From: Pseudomonas nunensis
GTDB taxonomy: Bacteria > Pseudomonadota > Gammaproteobacteria > Pseudomonadales > Pseudomonadaceae
Assembly: GCF_024296925.1 (NCBI RefSeq)
Contig: NZ_CP101125.1
Span: forward strand, 5,954,501 to 6,018,500
Direction of reading: 5' to 3'
DNA length: 64,000 bases
Made by a program: the position numbers and the translations under genes. The notes beneath the pieces were generated by a model, which was given only the letters and a program-made list of their open reading frames with translations, did not search any database and was not told where the DNA came from. This document shows positions 29,076 through 39,812 of the stretch, one piece after another. The number at the start of each line of letters is the position of its first letter. Within the stretch, counting starts at the first letter, position 1.

Positions 29076-30605
29076 ATGGCACTGCACCGCGTTGCCCGTT
29101 TCGCCGATGTGCCGGAAAACCGGGGCCTTGAGGTCCGGATCGACGACACCAAGATTCTCCTGCTGCGGGTCGGTGATCAACTGCGCGCCTTTCAGGGCGA
29201 ATGTCCCCACGCGGGGGCGCCGCTGGCCGAGGGCGCGCTGTGTCACGGCCGGCTGATCTGTCCGTGGCACAAAGCTGCTTTCCGAATCGAAGACGGCGCG
29301 CTGTGTGAGCCGCCATCGTTGGACAGTCTCAAACGCTACCCGCTGGAAATGCGCGAAGACGAAGTCTGGGTCGACGATCAGCCCATGTCCGACCCGCACA
29401 CGCCGCCAGCGGACGATGAACGCACCTTTGTGATCGTCGGCGCCGGAGCCGCAGGCACAGCAGCGGCGGCTGCGTTGCGTGAGAAAGGCTTCGGCGGTCG
29501 CATCCAACTGATCGACCGCGAGGCTGACGCCGGCTACGACCGCACCGTACTGAGCAAATTCGTGATCGCCGGGGAAATGCCGCCGGAAGAAGTCCCACCG
29601 CTGCGCGACGAGGAGTTTTATCGCAAACAACGCATAGAACGCATCCACGGCGAAGTCGCGAGCCTCAACGCGCAAGACAAAACCTTAACACTGGCCGACG
29701 GACAAACCCTGAGCTACGACGCGGCGTTGCTGGCGACTGGCGGCATTCCCAAACCTCTGGAATTACCCGGTGCCGACCTGCCGCAAGTGTTCCTGCTGCG
29801 CTCGAAAGATCAGGCGCAGCGCATTATCGACGCGGCCAAACCCGGCCAGCGGGCAGTCATCATCGGTGACAGTTTTATTGCCTTGGAATCGGCTTCATCC
29901 CTGCGCACTTATGGGTTGGACGTGACCGTACTCGCCCGCCACGCCGTCCCCTTCGCCGCCCAATTTGGCGAGGCCGTCGGCAAGGCGATACGCGCCCTGC
30001 ATGAGGCACATGGCGTGGTCTTTCACACCGAGGGTGAAGCTGCGTCCATCGAGGGAACCGGCAAAGTCGAGGCGGTGCTTCTGGATAACGGGCAACGCTT
30101 ACCGGCGGATCTGGTGCTGGTCGGCATCGGCGTGAGCCCGGCCACTGCGGTGTTTTCCGACCTGCCCAAGGAAAAAGACCAATCACTGAAAGTCGACGGC
30201 GGGATGCGTCTGGCCCAAGGCCTGTGGGCGGTCGGCGATATCGCCACCTTCCCGCTCAACGGTCAGCCGCAACGGATCGAGCACTGGCGTCTGGCGCAGC
30301 AACAGGCGCGGATCGCGGCGACCAACATGCTCGGCGGCGACGAGCATTATCTCGACGTGCCGTATTTCTGGACCTGGCACTTCGGCAAAAACTACGACTA
30401 CCTGGGCCATGCCGAGAGCTGGGATGAAGTCGAATTCAAGGGTGATCCAGACCATCCACCGTTTATTGGCCTGTTCGGCAAACACGGGGTGGTGGTGGCT
30501 GCGGTGGCCTGTGAAGAAGAGCGGGCGATGGCGATGCTGGCCGAGCGGATGAAACAGCCACTGCCGGTGGATGAGGCGTGGCGGCTGGTTCGGGATTTGA
30601 ATTGA
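29076..30605 (+). CDS. Rieske [2Fe-2S] domain-containing FAD/NAD(P)-dependent oxidoreductase
   Basis: A 509-residue flavoprotein. The N-terminal Rieske domain (about 1-100) has CPHAG and CPWH cluster ligands. A pyridine-nucleotide-disulfide reductase follows, with the FAD motif VIVGAGAAGTAAAAALREKG, NAD motif AVIIGDSFIALESASSLR and second FAD motif LWAVGDIATFP. The end (YFWTWHFGKNYDYLGHA) is the reductase C-terminal domain of AIF-like/ferredoxin-reductase proteins. Fusion of cluster and flavin suggests an electron-transfer component. ATG 29076 has GGAGAG 5 bases upstream. Redox partner unknown. Confidence 0.92.
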   Translation: MALHRVARFADVPENRGLEVRIDDTKILLLRVGDQLRAFQGECPHAGAPLAEGALCHGRLICPWHKAAFRIEDGALCEPPSLDSLKRYPLEMREDEVWVDDQPMSDPHTPPADDERTFVIVGAGAAGTAAAAALREKGFGGRIQLIDREADAGYDRTVLSKFVIAGEMPPEEVPPLRDEEFYRKQRIERIHGEVASLNAQDKTLTLADGQTLSYDAALLATGGIPKPLELPGADLPQVFLLRSKDQAQRIIDAAKPGQRAVIIGDSFIALESASSLRTYGLDVTVLARHAVPFAAQFGEAVGKAIRALHEAHGVVFHTEGEAASIEGTGKVEAVLLDNGQRLPADLVLVGIGVSPATAVFSDLPKEKDQSLKVDGGMRLAQGLWAVGDIATFPLNGQPQRIEHWRLAQQQARIAATNMLGGDEHYLDVPYFWTWHFGKNYDYLGHAESWDEVEFKGDPDHPPFIGLFGKHGVVVAAVACEEERAMAMLAERMKQPLPVDEAWRLVRDLN

Positions 30606-30615
30606 CGCTGAATTC

Positions 30616-30684
30616 TGTAGGAGCGAGGCTTGCCCGCGAAGGCGATCTTGCGGGCGCCTTCGCGGGCAAGCCTCGCTCCTACAG
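30616..30684. repeat. REP pair, family B
   Basis: Two inverted copies of TGTAGGAGCGAGGCTTGCCC flank a GATCTTGCGG spacer between convergent genes. Different core from family A. Confidence 0.88.
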
Positions 30685-30699
30685 GGATTTGTGCCGAGT

Positions 30700-31227
30700 T
30701 TAGAGATGGATCACCGGTTCGCGATTGTCGTCATCTTCCGCCGGCAATCGAATCACCAACGGATGCTCCAGCGGTGCCAGCCGCGTCACTGGCGGCGCCG
30801 GATCAATCGGAAAGTAGTGCGTGACCACATGGCTCACATCGCCATCCTGGTTGTTGTGAATCGTCATCGAGCCCGGCGTGCGCAATTTCTCCAACCGATC
30901 ACCGCTCAGCTTGAAGCTCTTGCTCAACCCGTGATCATCCACCACCGGTGCCGGCAAACGACGCTGGGCGAAGCTTTTGCTTTTACGATGTTGATAACGC
31001 GCCCAGGAAATCAGGATCACCGCGTTCAACACCGCCACCCACAAATAAATCTGCAAGGTGCCGAGTGCGTCGAACACCGACGCATCGATGCGTGGCCCGT
31101 CGTGGGTATCGATCAGCGGCCACAACCCGCGCACCAACAGATAGAGCAGGCCGATCCAGGCCAGCACCGTGAAGCAGGCATCGATCACGACCAGAAAGGG
31201 CCGCTGCCGGGTTCTGATAATTTTCAT
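30700..31227 (-). CDS. pgaD: Poly-beta-1,6-N-acetylglucosamine synthesis protein PgaD
   Basis: A 175-residue inner-membrane partner of the PgaC synthase. Two membrane segments lie near residues 10-35 ([20 protein letters not shown]) and 60-85 ([16 protein letters not shown]), then a cytoplasmic tail of about 90 residues, longer than I recall for E. coli PgaD. In E. coli the PgaC-PgaD interface binds c-di-GMP. The ATG overlaps the pgaC stop (ATGA). Confidence 0.88.
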   Translation of the reverse strand: MKIIRTRQRPFLVVIDACFTVLAWIGLLYLLVRGLWPLIDTHDGPRIDASVFDALGTLQIYLWVAVLNAVILISWARYQHRKSKSFAQRRLPAPVVDDHGLSKSFKLSGDRLEKLRTPGSMTIHNNQDGDVSHVVTHYFPIDPAPPVTRLAPLEHPLVIRLPAEDDDNREPVIHL

Positions 31228-32579
31228 TTGATGACCTCTTCCTCTTCATCATGCAGCGGTTTGATACCCCGGTCAGGGCTGACCCAACGCGCGCGTTTCT
31301 GATGTTGGCCGAACAGCACTTTGGGGAAGCTGACCAGCGTGGTAAGCAGACTGATGAGCCAGAACATCAAGGGATACCAGACGACCCAGAACATGGTCTT
31401 GCCCAGGCCTTTTTCATAACGCCGGTCGATCAAGATACTGACCGCAAATTGCACCAGGCAGACCATCGCCAGCAGCAACCCGGTAAACGCCGGTGGCAGC
31501 AAATGGTCCACAGCAATTGCAGAAGGCATTTCGATGAATTTGCCCACGGCCCAGAAGATCACCGACAGCAGGAAAGTGAAGGCCCAACCGGTGGACAGGC
31601 AGTATTCGAACAGCAGCGGCCACAGGTAGCGGTGGCGGTACTGCCAGATGCCGCGAATGTTCTTGAACAGCACTTCGGCGCCGCCCTGGGCCCAGCGCAG
31701 ACGCTGCTTCCACAGGCCGCCGAGGGTTTCCGGCATCAGAATCCAGCACAGGGCGCGGGGCTCGTAGAAGATGCTCCAGTGATCCAGTTGCAGCTTCCAA
31801 CTGATGTCGATGTCTTCGGTAATCATGTCCGGGCTCCAGAAGCCGACCCGATTCAGCGCCGTGCGCCGGAACGCGACGATCACCCCGGAGACGGTAAAGA
31901 TCCGTCCGAACACCCGTTGCGTACGCTTGATCAAACCAATGATCGACGAGAACTCGCCGACCTGCACCCGTCCCACCAGCGTCGAACGGGTGCGAATACG
32001 CGGGTTGCCGGTCACCGCACCGAGGCGTGCGTTATCGAGCATTGGCGCGACCAGATACGCCGCCGTGTTCGGCGCCAACAGCGCGTCACCGTCGATGCAC
32101 ACCAGATATTCGCTATGCGCCGCAATGGCCCCCATGCGCAGGGCCACGGCTTTGCCCTGGTTTTCCGCCAGGTGCAGCACCCGCAGGCGGGGATCTTGTG
32201 TCGCCAACGCGTCGAGCACGGCGGCGGTGTTGTCCTTGGAGCCGTCGTTGATCGCGATCACTTCGATGTTCGGGTAATGCTGGGCCAGCGCCGCGTGAAT
32301 GGTGTCGGCGGCGTTGTCGCCTTCGTTGTAGCAAGGGATCAGGATCGAAATCAGCGGCTCGCCGGCCAATGGCGGCGGCAACGTGTCGTCCTTCCACGGC
32401 CAGTGGCGTTCCCAGTGCAGCCAGAAATACAGGCCACCGGCGATCCACAGCCCGGACATGAACAGGGGATAAAAGAACACGAAGTCCATCAGGAATTGCC
32501 CGGTGACCAGGAAGATCAGCCCCAGGGGTATCCCGAGGACGATCGCCAGTACCAGCAGGGCCAAAAGTCTATCCAGCAT
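31224..32579 (-). CDS. pgaC: Poly-beta-1,6-N-acetylglucosamine synthase PgaC
   Basis: A 451-residue processive GT2 glycosyltransferase that polymerises UDP-GlcNAc. Two N-terminal membrane segments precede the catalytic domain: [21 protein letters not shown] (metal-binding Asp pair), [11 protein letters not shown] (catalytic Asp) and QRLRWAQGG (QxxRW). Further membrane segments follow from about residue 310. Length is typical. Start follows the pgaB stop almost directly. Confidence 0.96.
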   Translation of the reverse strand: MLDRLLALLVLAIVLGIPLGLIFLVTGQFLMDFVFFYPLFMSGLWIAGGLYFWLHWERHWPWKDDTLPPPLAGEPLISILIPCYNEGDNAADTIHAALAQHYPNIEVIAINDGSKDNTAAVLDALATQDPRLRVLHLAENQGKAVALRMGAIAAHSEYLVCIDGDALLAPNTAAYLVAPMLDNARLGAVTGNPRIRTRSTLVGRVQVGEFSSIIGLIKRTQRVFGRIFTVSGVIVAFRRTALNRVGFWSPDMITEDIDISWKLQLDHWSIFYEPRALCWILMPETLGGLWKQRLRWAQGGAEVLFKNIRGIWQYRHRYLWPLLFEYCLSTGWAFTFLLSVIFWAVGKFIEMPSAIAVDHLLPPAFTGLLLAMVCLVQFAVSILIDRRYEKGLGKTMFWVVWYPLMFWLISLLTTLVSFPKVLFGQHQKRARWVSPDRGIKPLHDEEEEVIK

Positions 32580-32580
32580 G

Positions 32581-34584
32581 TTATGGATTCCACTTGTTGG
32601 AGAGCGCGGGCCGTATGGTTTTCAGGTCCGGCTGGTTCTCGAGGAAATTGTCCGGGTAGTAGCCGAAACTGGTGGCGCCCTGACGCTTGAGGCGGCCCAT
32701 CCAGTCGCTCAGCTGCGCGCCGTCGATGTCGGAATCGGTTTGTTTCGTCCAGTCCTTGGCCTGCAATTCGAACACCGTGCGATTGAGCGCACCGGGACGC
32801 GCCTTAACCGTGGCCACCAGCGCTTCGAGCCATGGCCCGGATTGCGCGTGGCTTTGTTTTTCCATCAGCGGCATGGCCATCGGCGCCGTCCAGTTGTAGG
32901 CGCCAAGGAAGTCGTCGAGGTTCTGCGCAAACCAGGCTTCGCTCTGGGGATTGAGCATCGGCTCGGCGAAGATATTGCGCGCGGTCAGCACCTGCGGACC
33001 GCGAATGGCGCGGACCTTGGCGGTGAGTTCGTTAGTGAAATCGATCAGGTAACGGCTCTTGAACCGCGTCCAGCGTTGCAACGTGGCCGGATCTTCGCCC
33101 AGCGCCGCAATCGAACCCGGCAAGCCATTGGCCGCGTATACCTTGAGGGCTTCGGGGCTGGCGTCTTCGAAGTCCGAGAGCACCGCGTCATCGTGATAGA
33201 GAATCCCGTCCACCGAGGTCAGGCGTGCGACGTCTTCGTAGATTTCCCCAATGATCCGTCGCACATTCGGGTCGAAGGGCGACAGGCGTTTGTACTGGTC
33301 CGGATCAACCGACGTGGTGCCGGTTTTCGGGTCCCAACGCGTGACACGCGGCAGCTTGGAATCCAGGGCAAAACTCAGCACCGGCATCCAGGCGAAGACT
33401 TGGACGTGAGCGCGAGTACGCAGCTGCCAGGCCACGCGGTCGAAGATGTCGGCGCGCACCGGCAAATGGCGGTTCGGGAAGTACAACGAATGCACCAGGC
33501 CATCGCCTTTCGGGTCGGCGAAGGCTTGCAGGAACACCGTGTTGGCGCCCATATCGGCCATGCGCTGGATCAGTTTGCCGAGGTTGATTTCCTGCTGGGC
33601 CGGGTCGGCGTCGTAGACGTTATCCAGGTCCACATGCACCACACGCATCGGCGATTCGGCCTGCACCGAAACGATGCTGTTAGCGAAGTGCTCGCCGTCC
33701 GGGTCCGAAGCCACCAGAAAGCGCGGGCTGCTCATCAGGTTGTCGAGGGCATCGAGGCCGTCGTCCAGGGTCAGGGCCATTTTGTAGCCCTGCTCGCTGA
33801 CCACTTGCAGCGAAGTACCGTCCGCCGCGCCGTACGGCCAGACCCAGATGCGCGGCTTGTAACCGGTGACTTTGCGGATTTTCTCGGTGATGGTCGCGAC
33901 GTCGCTGCGCATCCGCGCCTGGAATTCGGCCTCGGTTTCGTAGCGACCGTTGACCGCGTCATAGCGACGAGTCGCAGCCGCCGGTTGCAGATTGCCTTGA
34001 GGGTTGGCCAACACGCCCTTGTGGCTGGCATCGGTGTGCGCGGCGATTTCTACCAGACCGGATGTCGAAATTTCGCGGATCTGATCCCAGGTCAAGAAGT
34101 CCGAACGCTGGCGCGGTGTGCCGGCGAAATCCACCGGTTGGTTCAGCGGCGTATCGATCCACACCCCGACCGGCGCCAGCAAGGCGTGCCAGTTATAGGC
34201 GCGCAACACCGGCAGCACGCGGGTATAGAAGCTTGAATAGCCGTCGTCGAAACTCAGCAGGATCGCCTTGGGCGGCAGCTCTGGACCGCCATTACGCGCG
34301 GCGATGATCTGGTCGACGGTGACCGGTTTGTAGTTGTTCTCCCTTAACCAGGCGAGCTGCTCGATCATGCGCTCGGTGCGCACCGCCACAACAGCCTGGT
34401 CCGGGTCGCGGTCTTCGACGTCGTGGTAAGCGATGCCGAGTACATGGTTTTTCGGCCACGGCTTTTCGCTGGCCGGCAACGTGCGCTCGGACGGCGGCGT
34501 GAACGCCGGGGCTTGCTGGGCGCAGGCGCTGACCAGCAGCGCTCCCAGCAAAAGGATGAAACGCGAGATAAATGGCATCTTCAA
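32581..34584 (-). CDS. pgaB: Poly-beta-1,6-N-acetylglucosamine deacetylase PgaB
   Basis: A 667-residue outer-membrane lipoprotein; the lipobox ends LVSAC with acylated Cys near residue 21. The N-terminal CE4 polysaccharide deacetylase has [18 protein letters not shown] (catalytic Asp and metal Asp) and [13 protein letters not shown] (metal His). The C-terminal half from about residue 310 is the PgaB glycoside-hydrolase-like domain ([29 protein letters not shown]). It partially deacetylates PNAG, which is needed for export through PgaA. Confidence 0.96.
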   Translation of the reverse strand: MKMPFISRFILLLGALLVSACAQQAPAFTPPSERTLPASEKPWPKNHVLGIAYHDVEDRDPDQAVVAVRTERMIEQLAWLRENNYKPVTVDQIIAARNGGPELPPKAILLSFDDGYSSFYTRVLPVLRAYNWHALLAPVGVWIDTPLNQPVDFAGTPRQRSDFLTWDQIREISTSGLVEIAAHTDASHKGVLANPQGNLQPAAATRRYDAVNGRYETEAEFQARMRSDVATITEKIRKVTGYKPRIWVWPYGAADGTSLQVVSEQGYKMALTLDDGLDALDNLMSSPRFLVASDPDGEHFANSIVSVQAESPMRVVHVDLDNVYDADPAQQEINLGKLIQRMADMGANTVFLQAFADPKGDGLVHSLYFPNRHLPVRADIFDRVAWQLRTRAHVQVFAWMPVLSFALDSKLPRVTRWDPKTGTTSVDPDQYKRLSPFDPNVRRIIGEIYEDVARLTSVDGILYHDDAVLSDFEDASPEALKVYAANGLPGSIAALGEDPATLQRWTRFKSRYLIDFTNELTAKVRAIRGPQVLTARNIFAEPMLNPQSEAWFAQNLDDFLGAYNWTAPMAMPLMEKQSHAQSGPWLEALVATVKARPGALNRTVFELQAKDWTKQTDSDIDGAQLSDWMGRLKRQGATSFGYYPDNFLENQPDLKTIRPALSNKWNP

Positions 34585-34590
34585 ACTCTT

Positions 34591-37071
34591 CTAGAAGCGG
34601 TAAGTGAGGTCGACGAGCAGGCGCAGATCGGTTTCGCGGTCGCCGTCATAGGGCCGGTTGATCACAGTCAACAAGCCGCCCACCTCGAAGACGTCATTCC
34701 AGCTGTAGCGCTGGCCGTAACCCAGCAAGCCAATGCCGCCGGTGCCGTGATCGCGCTGGCTATACGTGCCCGCGCCGGCCTGGAATTGCTGGCTCCAGGA
34801 GGTTTCGTAGCGGCGATAAAGCACGTGGTTGACGTTGACTGTCGGCAGCACGCTGAAGTCGGATTTTGGGTTGAAGTACGGCACGTCCTCGGACGCGGAG
34901 TTGTGGCTGGTGCCGACTTCCAGGCCGAGATCGACTTGCACTTTCGGCGCGGTGTAGACGCCCTCGCGTCCGGTAAGCAAGGCTTCGACGCGGTTGTTGC
35001 CGTCGCTGAAGTGCGACGGGCTGACCGCGAGTTTCCACTCGCGGCTTTCATTGGCGCGCCAGCGAATGAAACCGCTGCCGCCGTTGGCCGTGACATCGCT
35101 GTTCAATGCGCGCAGCGGTGTGTCGGCCGAGAGGTAAGCGAGGCTGCCGCCGTACTGCCAGTGATCGTCGATGTCCCGGGCAATCGCCAGGCGTGCGCCC
35201 TGTTTGTTGCCGTAACCGAAGTTGTGATTGGAGACTTCCGCTTCCAGGGTCATGTCGCGAGTGCGGCGCTCAACGCCAAGTCGTTGCGTGCGATCACGCC
35301 CGGTACCTTCCTGGAAATCACCGGTGGCGTAACCGACACCGGCAAAAACGCGCCAGTCTTCGTCGATGGGCGGGCTGTAGAGCACGGTTTCGATGCCGAA
35401 GTCCTTGCTGCCGGACACCGCACCGGCGCCGCTGTCGCCACCGCCATTACTTTTGCCGCCATAGCTCTGCACCCGCAGCTCGGCCATGTCATGCACCTCG
35501 CGCTGGCGCTGCAAACGCTGGACCTGACGGTTGTCCGGAAAACGCGCGGCCACATCGTCGGTCAGCGCGTCCATCTGCCGCCACTCCTGCAAATCCATGG
35601 CGGTGTGGGCTTGAGCGACTTCAAGGCCCACGTCTCGCGGGACCATGCTCTCGGTTTCCTTGAGCTGCAATTCCGCGCGACGTGGCCAGTCCCGGGCCAG
35701 GTACAAATCGGCCTGGGCCAGGCGCAAACCGATATTGCCCGGCGCCTGATCGACCAAGGTTTGCAAACGCTGCTCACCGGACGGCAGATCGGCGCCGTAA
35801 GTCCCGGCCTGGGCGGCGAGTTGTTGTGCGTCCATCCATTCATCGTTGGGATTGCCCACCGGCAAGCCCTTGAGTTCGACTCGTGGCTTCTGGGTTTTTG
35901 CCAGATCCTCGGCGACTGTGCGCGCTTCGTCAGCCTTGTCGCTTTCGAGCAGCGCGTAATAGAGCGCGGTGCTGTCTTCGAGGCGATCACCGACGTCAGC
36001 GTCTGGCGCGACCAGCACTTTGCGATAGAGATCAGTGGCGATTTCTGGCTTACGCTGGTCCAGGTAGGACGACGCCACCCAACGCAGGGCGTAGGTCGGA
36101 ATCTGCACCCCTTCGCCATTGAGTTTCTGGTATTCGCTGATCACATCAGCGGTGCGCGCACGAGCCTTGAGCGCGCCCATGCGGTCGATGCGCCAACGGG
36201 TGACGTCGTCGTGGGCGGCCGGGTCCGGGGTCCAGGTGGCGAGCAATTTGTCGTAATCGGCCAACGCTCGGTCGGCGATCACATAACGTTCTTTTTCGCT
36301 GCGGGTCGCCAGCTCCGCCAGACGCACGCGCTCGGCGGCGAGGTCGCCTTCGATGCGCCGCAATTGCACCGGATCGATCAGCCCCGGCCGTTGCTGAGCC
36401 AAGCGCAAGGCCGGTTCCGGCAGGCGCGCACGTTGCAGGGCAAACACGTATTCACGGGCGACTTCCGGTTTGCTGCCGGCGCGGATGAAGGCCTGATCGT
36501 ATTCGAACAGGGCGTCGTAGTTATTCCCGGCACGGGTCAAGGCATAGGCCAGGGCCAATCGCCGGGACGGATCCTCGGGTTTAGCAGCCACCAAGGCTCT
36601 GGTGCGGGTCACGGCTTCGTCGGGTTTGCCGGCGTCAGCCTGAGTCATGGCCAAACCGAGTTGCAGGTCCGGGTTTTGTGGCTCCAGCGCCAGCGCCTTG
36701 TTGTAGAGCCCGGTTGCCGAGTCCCAGCGCTTGAGGTTGCGATAGGCGCGGGCGGTGGCGGTCAAGGCCTGAACCGGCAGCACGCGGTTGCGGCCTTGGG
36801 TTTCATAGACCTGCACCACTTCGGCGTCCAGGCCGGCCCAACTGGCGATCTGCAAATGATCGCTGACCTGGCTGGTGGTGGCCTGGTTCACCGGCACCTG
36901 GCGCAGTACGGTCAGCGCTGGCGCGTAATTGCCCGCACGGGCATCGCGGACCATCTGGTCATAAGGCGTGTCGGCGAACGCCAGCGCCGGCCAGAGCAAC
37001 TGGCTGCACAGCGCAACGCGAAACAACGGGCGTAAGCCACGATGAATAAAGGGACCTGCAAAACGCGGCAT
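34591..37071 (-). CDS. pgaA: Poly-beta-1,6-N-acetylglucosamine export porin PgaA
   Basis: An 826-residue outer-membrane exporter. A signal peptide ends near ALAFA-DTP (residue 33). The next 450 residues are TPR-like helical repeats (for example YNKALALEPQNPDLQLGLAM) in the periplasm. The C-terminal 300 residues are a beta barrel ending in the typical terminal aromatic, LTYRF. First gene of pgaABCD; AAGGA about 10 bases before the ATG. PNAG is a biofilm matrix polymer and its synthesis responds to c-di-GMP in E. coli, notable given two c-di-GMP enzymes at 15.6-20.1 kb. Confidence 0.95.
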   Translation of the reverse strand: MPRFAGPFIHRGLRPLFRVALCSQLLWPALAFADTPYDQMVRDARAGNYAPALTVLRQVPVNQATTSQVSDHLQIASWAGLDAEVVQVYETQGRNRVLPVQALTATARAYRNLKRWDSATGLYNKALALEPQNPDLQLGLAMTQADAGKPDEAVTRTRALVAAKPEDPSRRLALAYALTRAGNNYDALFEYDQAFIRAGSKPEVAREYVFALQRARLPEPALRLAQQRPGLIDPVQLRRIEGDLAAERVRLAELATRSEKERYVIADRALADYDKLLATWTPDPAAHDDVTRWRIDRMGALKARARTADVISEYQKLNGEGVQIPTYALRWVASSYLDQRKPEIATDLYRKVLVAPDADVGDRLEDSTALYYALLESDKADEARTVAEDLAKTQKPRVELKGLPVGNPNDEWMDAQQLAAQAGTYGADLPSGEQRLQTLVDQAPGNIGLRLAQADLYLARDWPRRAELQLKETESMVPRDVGLEVAQAHTAMDLQEWRQMDALTDDVAARFPDNRQVQRLQRQREVHDMAELRVQSYGGKSNGGGDSGAGAVSGSKDFGIETVLYSPPIDEDWRVFAGVGYATGDFQEGTGRDRTQRLGVERRTRDMTLEAEVSNHNFGYGNKQGARLAIARDIDDHWQYGGSLAYLSADTPLRALNSDVTANGGSGFIRWRANESREWKLAVSPSHFSDGNNRVEALLTGREGVYTAPKVQVDLGLEVGTSHNSASEDVPYFNPKSDFSVLPTVNVNHVLYRRYETSWSQQFQAGAGTYSQRDHGTGGIGLLGYGQRYSWNDVFEVGGLLTVINRPYDGDRETDLRLLVDLTYRF

Positions 37072-37256
37072 TCGTCAGCATCCTTACACGGCCAGCCGGG
37101 TCGCAATGCTCCCCTTGCCCATTCGTAAAAGCCGGGTCGACAGGACTCGGCTAACTTGTCGGGGCGCAGTCTTGCACGCGAGTTTGGTCAGCTATTCAGA
37201 ACGCAATATTTATTCAGATTCGTGACATCACTTGGCCCTGTTCAAATCCCGGACAG

Positions 37257-37285
37257 CAAAACGCCCGGCGTCTGAGGCCGGGCGT
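37257..37285 (-). terminator. Hairpin upstream of the DUF945 gene and downstream of pga promoter region
   Basis: ACGCCCGGC-(7)-GCCGGGCGT with an A-run on its plus-strand left side (T-run on the minus strand), just past the stop codon of the minus-strand gene's neighbour at 37305. It fits a terminator for the DUF945 gene reading leftward. Confidence 0.75.
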
Positions 37286-37304
37286 CGCTGTGTAACCCTT
37301 GGTT

Positions 37305-38810
37305 TTACTGGACTTGCCCAGCGCCGCCGAGTTTGCCCATGACGAAGCCGACAAACTGCTCGACGGTCATTTTCTGGCCGTTGAATTCCACCTGATTGTT
37401 GGCGTAATGCAGTTTTGTGACGACGTCTGAGCCTTCCAGTTTGGCCAGTTGCGTGCCCACGGCCATGCTGCTGAACATGTCGCTGGTGGCGGTTGCCTGA
37501 TCGACGATGGTCTTGGCGTCGGTCTGGCCATCCGCTTGCGCCTGAATGCTGAGCAGGTCAACCAGCATTGGCTTGGACACTTTGATGTTGATGTCCAGCA
37601 ACGCGATCAACTGGCGGACCAATTGGTCTGGCGGCAGGTCCATGGAGGCCGGTTTAGTCAGGTCCAGCACCAGGTTGGCGCGGCTTTCACCGTTGGCCGA
37701 GTTGAACGACAGATTCTCCAGAGCGAACTGCGGACCGGCGGCCAACAGTTTTTCCAGACCAGCCTTCACTTGCTTCTCTTCTTCTGGCGTCAGGTTCAGC
37801 TCGGGGGCTGGCTCACCGGCGGCAGCGGCTTTGGCGGCGGCTTGCTCGTACGGCTGCAACTTGGTCTGGTAAATCTCCATCAACGACATGGTCGACGGGA
37901 TGTCGAGGTTCTTCAGGCTCATGGCCATCTGAGCAGAACCAACGGTTTTACCGTTGAACGACACTTCGCCAATCTTGTAATCCGCACGCCCGGAAGCGCT
38001 GGTGCCGGATTCTTCGGTCTGGTTCTTCATTTCGAATTTGTTGACGCCCACGACCGACTGCTTGGGACCGAAAGTGGTCTTGCTGCTGGTCAGCTCGACG
38101 GTGTTTTCGCCGGTGTAGTAGCCGTAAGTGCTTTTGACCAGGTTGCTGGCCACGGTCAGGCCGTTCATCTCGACGGTGACCGGCGCCTGATCTTCCGACA
38201 CGGTGGTCAGCTTGAGGCTGTCCATGTAGCCGTCTGCCTTGACCTTCTTGGCCTCGGCGCTGGCGGCGATGTCCATGTTCAAACCGGAAAACTTCAGGCT
38301 GGACTTGTCATCCAGTGCCACTTCCAGCGGCAGCAATTCGAAAGTGCCGTTGGTGGAGTTGTCATAGCCGATGTTGACCACGCCTTTGACCGGCGACTGG
38401 CCGTTGGCGGCAGCGAACCATTTTTCCGTGGTCGAAGTCTTTTCCAGCTCGAAGTGGTTGGTGGCCATAACCGGCAACCATTTCAACGAAGCCAGGCGCG
38501 AGAACGGCAGCGGGCCGTGTTCGACGCGATCGACGAAGAGCAATTCGACCGGTGCTTCACCGAACATCTCGCCTTCGCCCTTCAGGCGATAGTGAGCGGT
38601 GCTGCTGAACACGCCACGCTCCAGGGACACCAGTTCCAGGGACGCCGTGCCGTTTGAACCGACCAGCGCGGCTTGCAGTTCTTTGTTGGCGTCGGCGACG
38701 GAGGCGTTGAGCACGCCTTCCAGTTTAGTGCCGGTGTACCAGGCACCGCCGGCGCTGATTGCACCGATGGCAACGACAATTCCGAGAAGCACGCCTGCTG
38801 ATTTATTCAT
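37305..38810 (-). CDS. YdgA/DUF945 family protein
   Basis: A 501-residue protein with one N-terminal membrane segment (GVLLGIVVAIGAISAGGAWY) and a long beta-rich domain of the DUF945 family (TGTKLEGVL, then SLELVSLERGVFSSTAHYRL), related to AsmA-like envelope proteins. Predicted to be anchored in the inner membrane with the bulk in the periplasm. Ends at a terminator and is probably monocistronic. Function unknown; a role in envelope maintenance is inference. Confidence 0.85.
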   Translation of the reverse strand: MNKSAGVLLGIVVAIGAISAGGAWYTGTKLEGVLNASVADANKELQAALVGSNGTASLELVSLERGVFSSTAHYRLKGEGEMFGEAPVELLFVDRVEHGPLPFSRLASLKWLPVMATNHFELEKTSTTEKWFAAANGQSPVKGVVNIGYDNSTNGTFELLPLEVALDDKSSLKFSGLNMDIAASAEAKKVKADGYMDSLKLTTVSEDQAPVTVEMNGLTVASNLVKSTYGYYTGENTVELTSSKTTFGPKQSVVGVNKFEMKNQTEESGTSASGRADYKIGEVSFNGKTVGSAQMAMSLKNLDIPSTMSLMEIYQTKLQPYEQAAAKAAAAGEPAPELNLTPEEEKQVKAGLEKLLAAGPQFALENLSFNSANGESRANLVLDLTKPASMDLPPDQLVRQLIALLDINIKVSKPMLVDLLSIQAQADGQTDAKTIVDQATATSDMFSSMAVGTQLAKLEGSDVVTKLHYANNQVEFNGQKMTVEQFVGFVMGKLGGAGQVQ

Positions 38811-38999
38811 GAATTACCCGATCAATGTCCGTTGTTGAAAATGTGGTCGTCTTCCCTGAACCCATGACGGGCCGTGGTCACGACTGCGCAAAAGTGCGAT
38901 GGAGATTAGCATTTGCGGGGCGAGAGGGCTTAATGATTAAAGGTTAAAGAGTGTCTATGGACAGGTTACGAGGGTTGAGAGTTTCAGCGACCATAAAAT

Positions 39000-39073
39000 C
39001 GCCTTCGCGGGCAAGCCTCGCTCCTACAGAGGATCGCATCCGTCCTGTAGGAGCGAGGCTTGCCCGCGAAGGC
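39000..39073. repeat. REP pair, family B
   Basis: Inverted TGTAGGAGCGAGGCTTGCCC copies in the gap between the DUF945 gene and the small membrane protein gene. Confidence 0.88.
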
Positions 39074-39094
39074 GTCATTCCAGCCACCATCGAA

Positions 39095-39730
39095 TCAGGA
39101 ATACTGCATTTCAATCTCATCCAGCTGATGATCAAAGCTTTTGAGCCGCGCCGTCCACGTATAGACCAGCACTTCAAAATCCCGATTGATCACCGCCCCG
39201 CCCGTCACTTCCGCGCGCGGGTCGCAGAAGTCCAGTTGATAGCGCTCGCGGGCCATGGCGTTGGCGACATCGGAGAGTTCGCGGGCGTTGTTGAGCCAGT
39301 GCCAGCCTTCTTCGGTGACTTGCTTGTCGAGGGCCAGGCATTGGGTCTTCAAGGCTTCGAGGCTTTTTTCCAGCGGCGTGCCGGTGAGTTCGCCCATGAC
39401 TTCCTGGAACGTGCGCCCCGGTTGCCAGTAGCTGCCCCAGAAGTAGCGATCAAACACCGTTTCGACCCGACGCAGCGCAACCTTGGTGTCCCAGATCAGC
39501 ACCAGCGTCTTGCCTTGCTCGAGGTGTCTTCTTTTGATGCGCGTGCCCTGGACTGAAGCCCAGGCGACCACGACGATGGACATCACGGCAATCAGTGCCG
39601 CCGCGCTGTCGAGGAACACCAGCGCCTTGTCGATCTGGTGGGCGAGCATGATGCCGTAGAAATAGGTGGCCGACAGCAACACTAATGCCGCAATAGCGCA
39701 CCAGAAGCCGGGAGCATAAGGGTTTTTCAT
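39095..39730 (-). CDS. Small membrane protein of unknown function
   Basis: A 211-residue protein with two N-terminal membrane segments (about residues 7-27 and 38-60: FWCAIAALVLLSATYFYGIM and ALIAVMSIVVVAWASV) and a cytoplasmic helical domain of about 150 residues (RRVETVFDRYFWGSYW, NNARELSDVANAMARERY). The ATG at 39730 is preceded by GGGGA 8 bases away; longer frames start at 39745 or 39751. I do not recognise the family. Confidence 0.75.
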   Translation of the reverse strand: MKNPYAPGFWCAIAALVLLSATYFYGIMLAHQIDKALVFLDSAAALIAVMSIVVVAWASVQGTRIKRRHLEQGKTLVLIWDTKVALRRVETVFDRYFWGSYWQPGRTFQEVMGELTGTPLEKSLEALKTQCLALDKQVTEEGWHWLNNARELSDVANAMARERYQLDFCDPRAEVTGGAVINRDFEVLVYTWTARLKSFDHQLDEIEMQYS

Positions 39731-39812
39731 TATTAGAGTCCCCATGACCAACGCGAGCCTTGATTGACGGGATCGTCACGCGATCCCGTCAAGTCAAAGC
39801 ATAGCAACGGCC

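Noticed and set aside
34423..37035. 870-residue plus-strand frame opposite pgaA
   Set aside because: Antisense shadow; pgaA has signal peptide, TPR-like repeats and barrel end on the minus strand.
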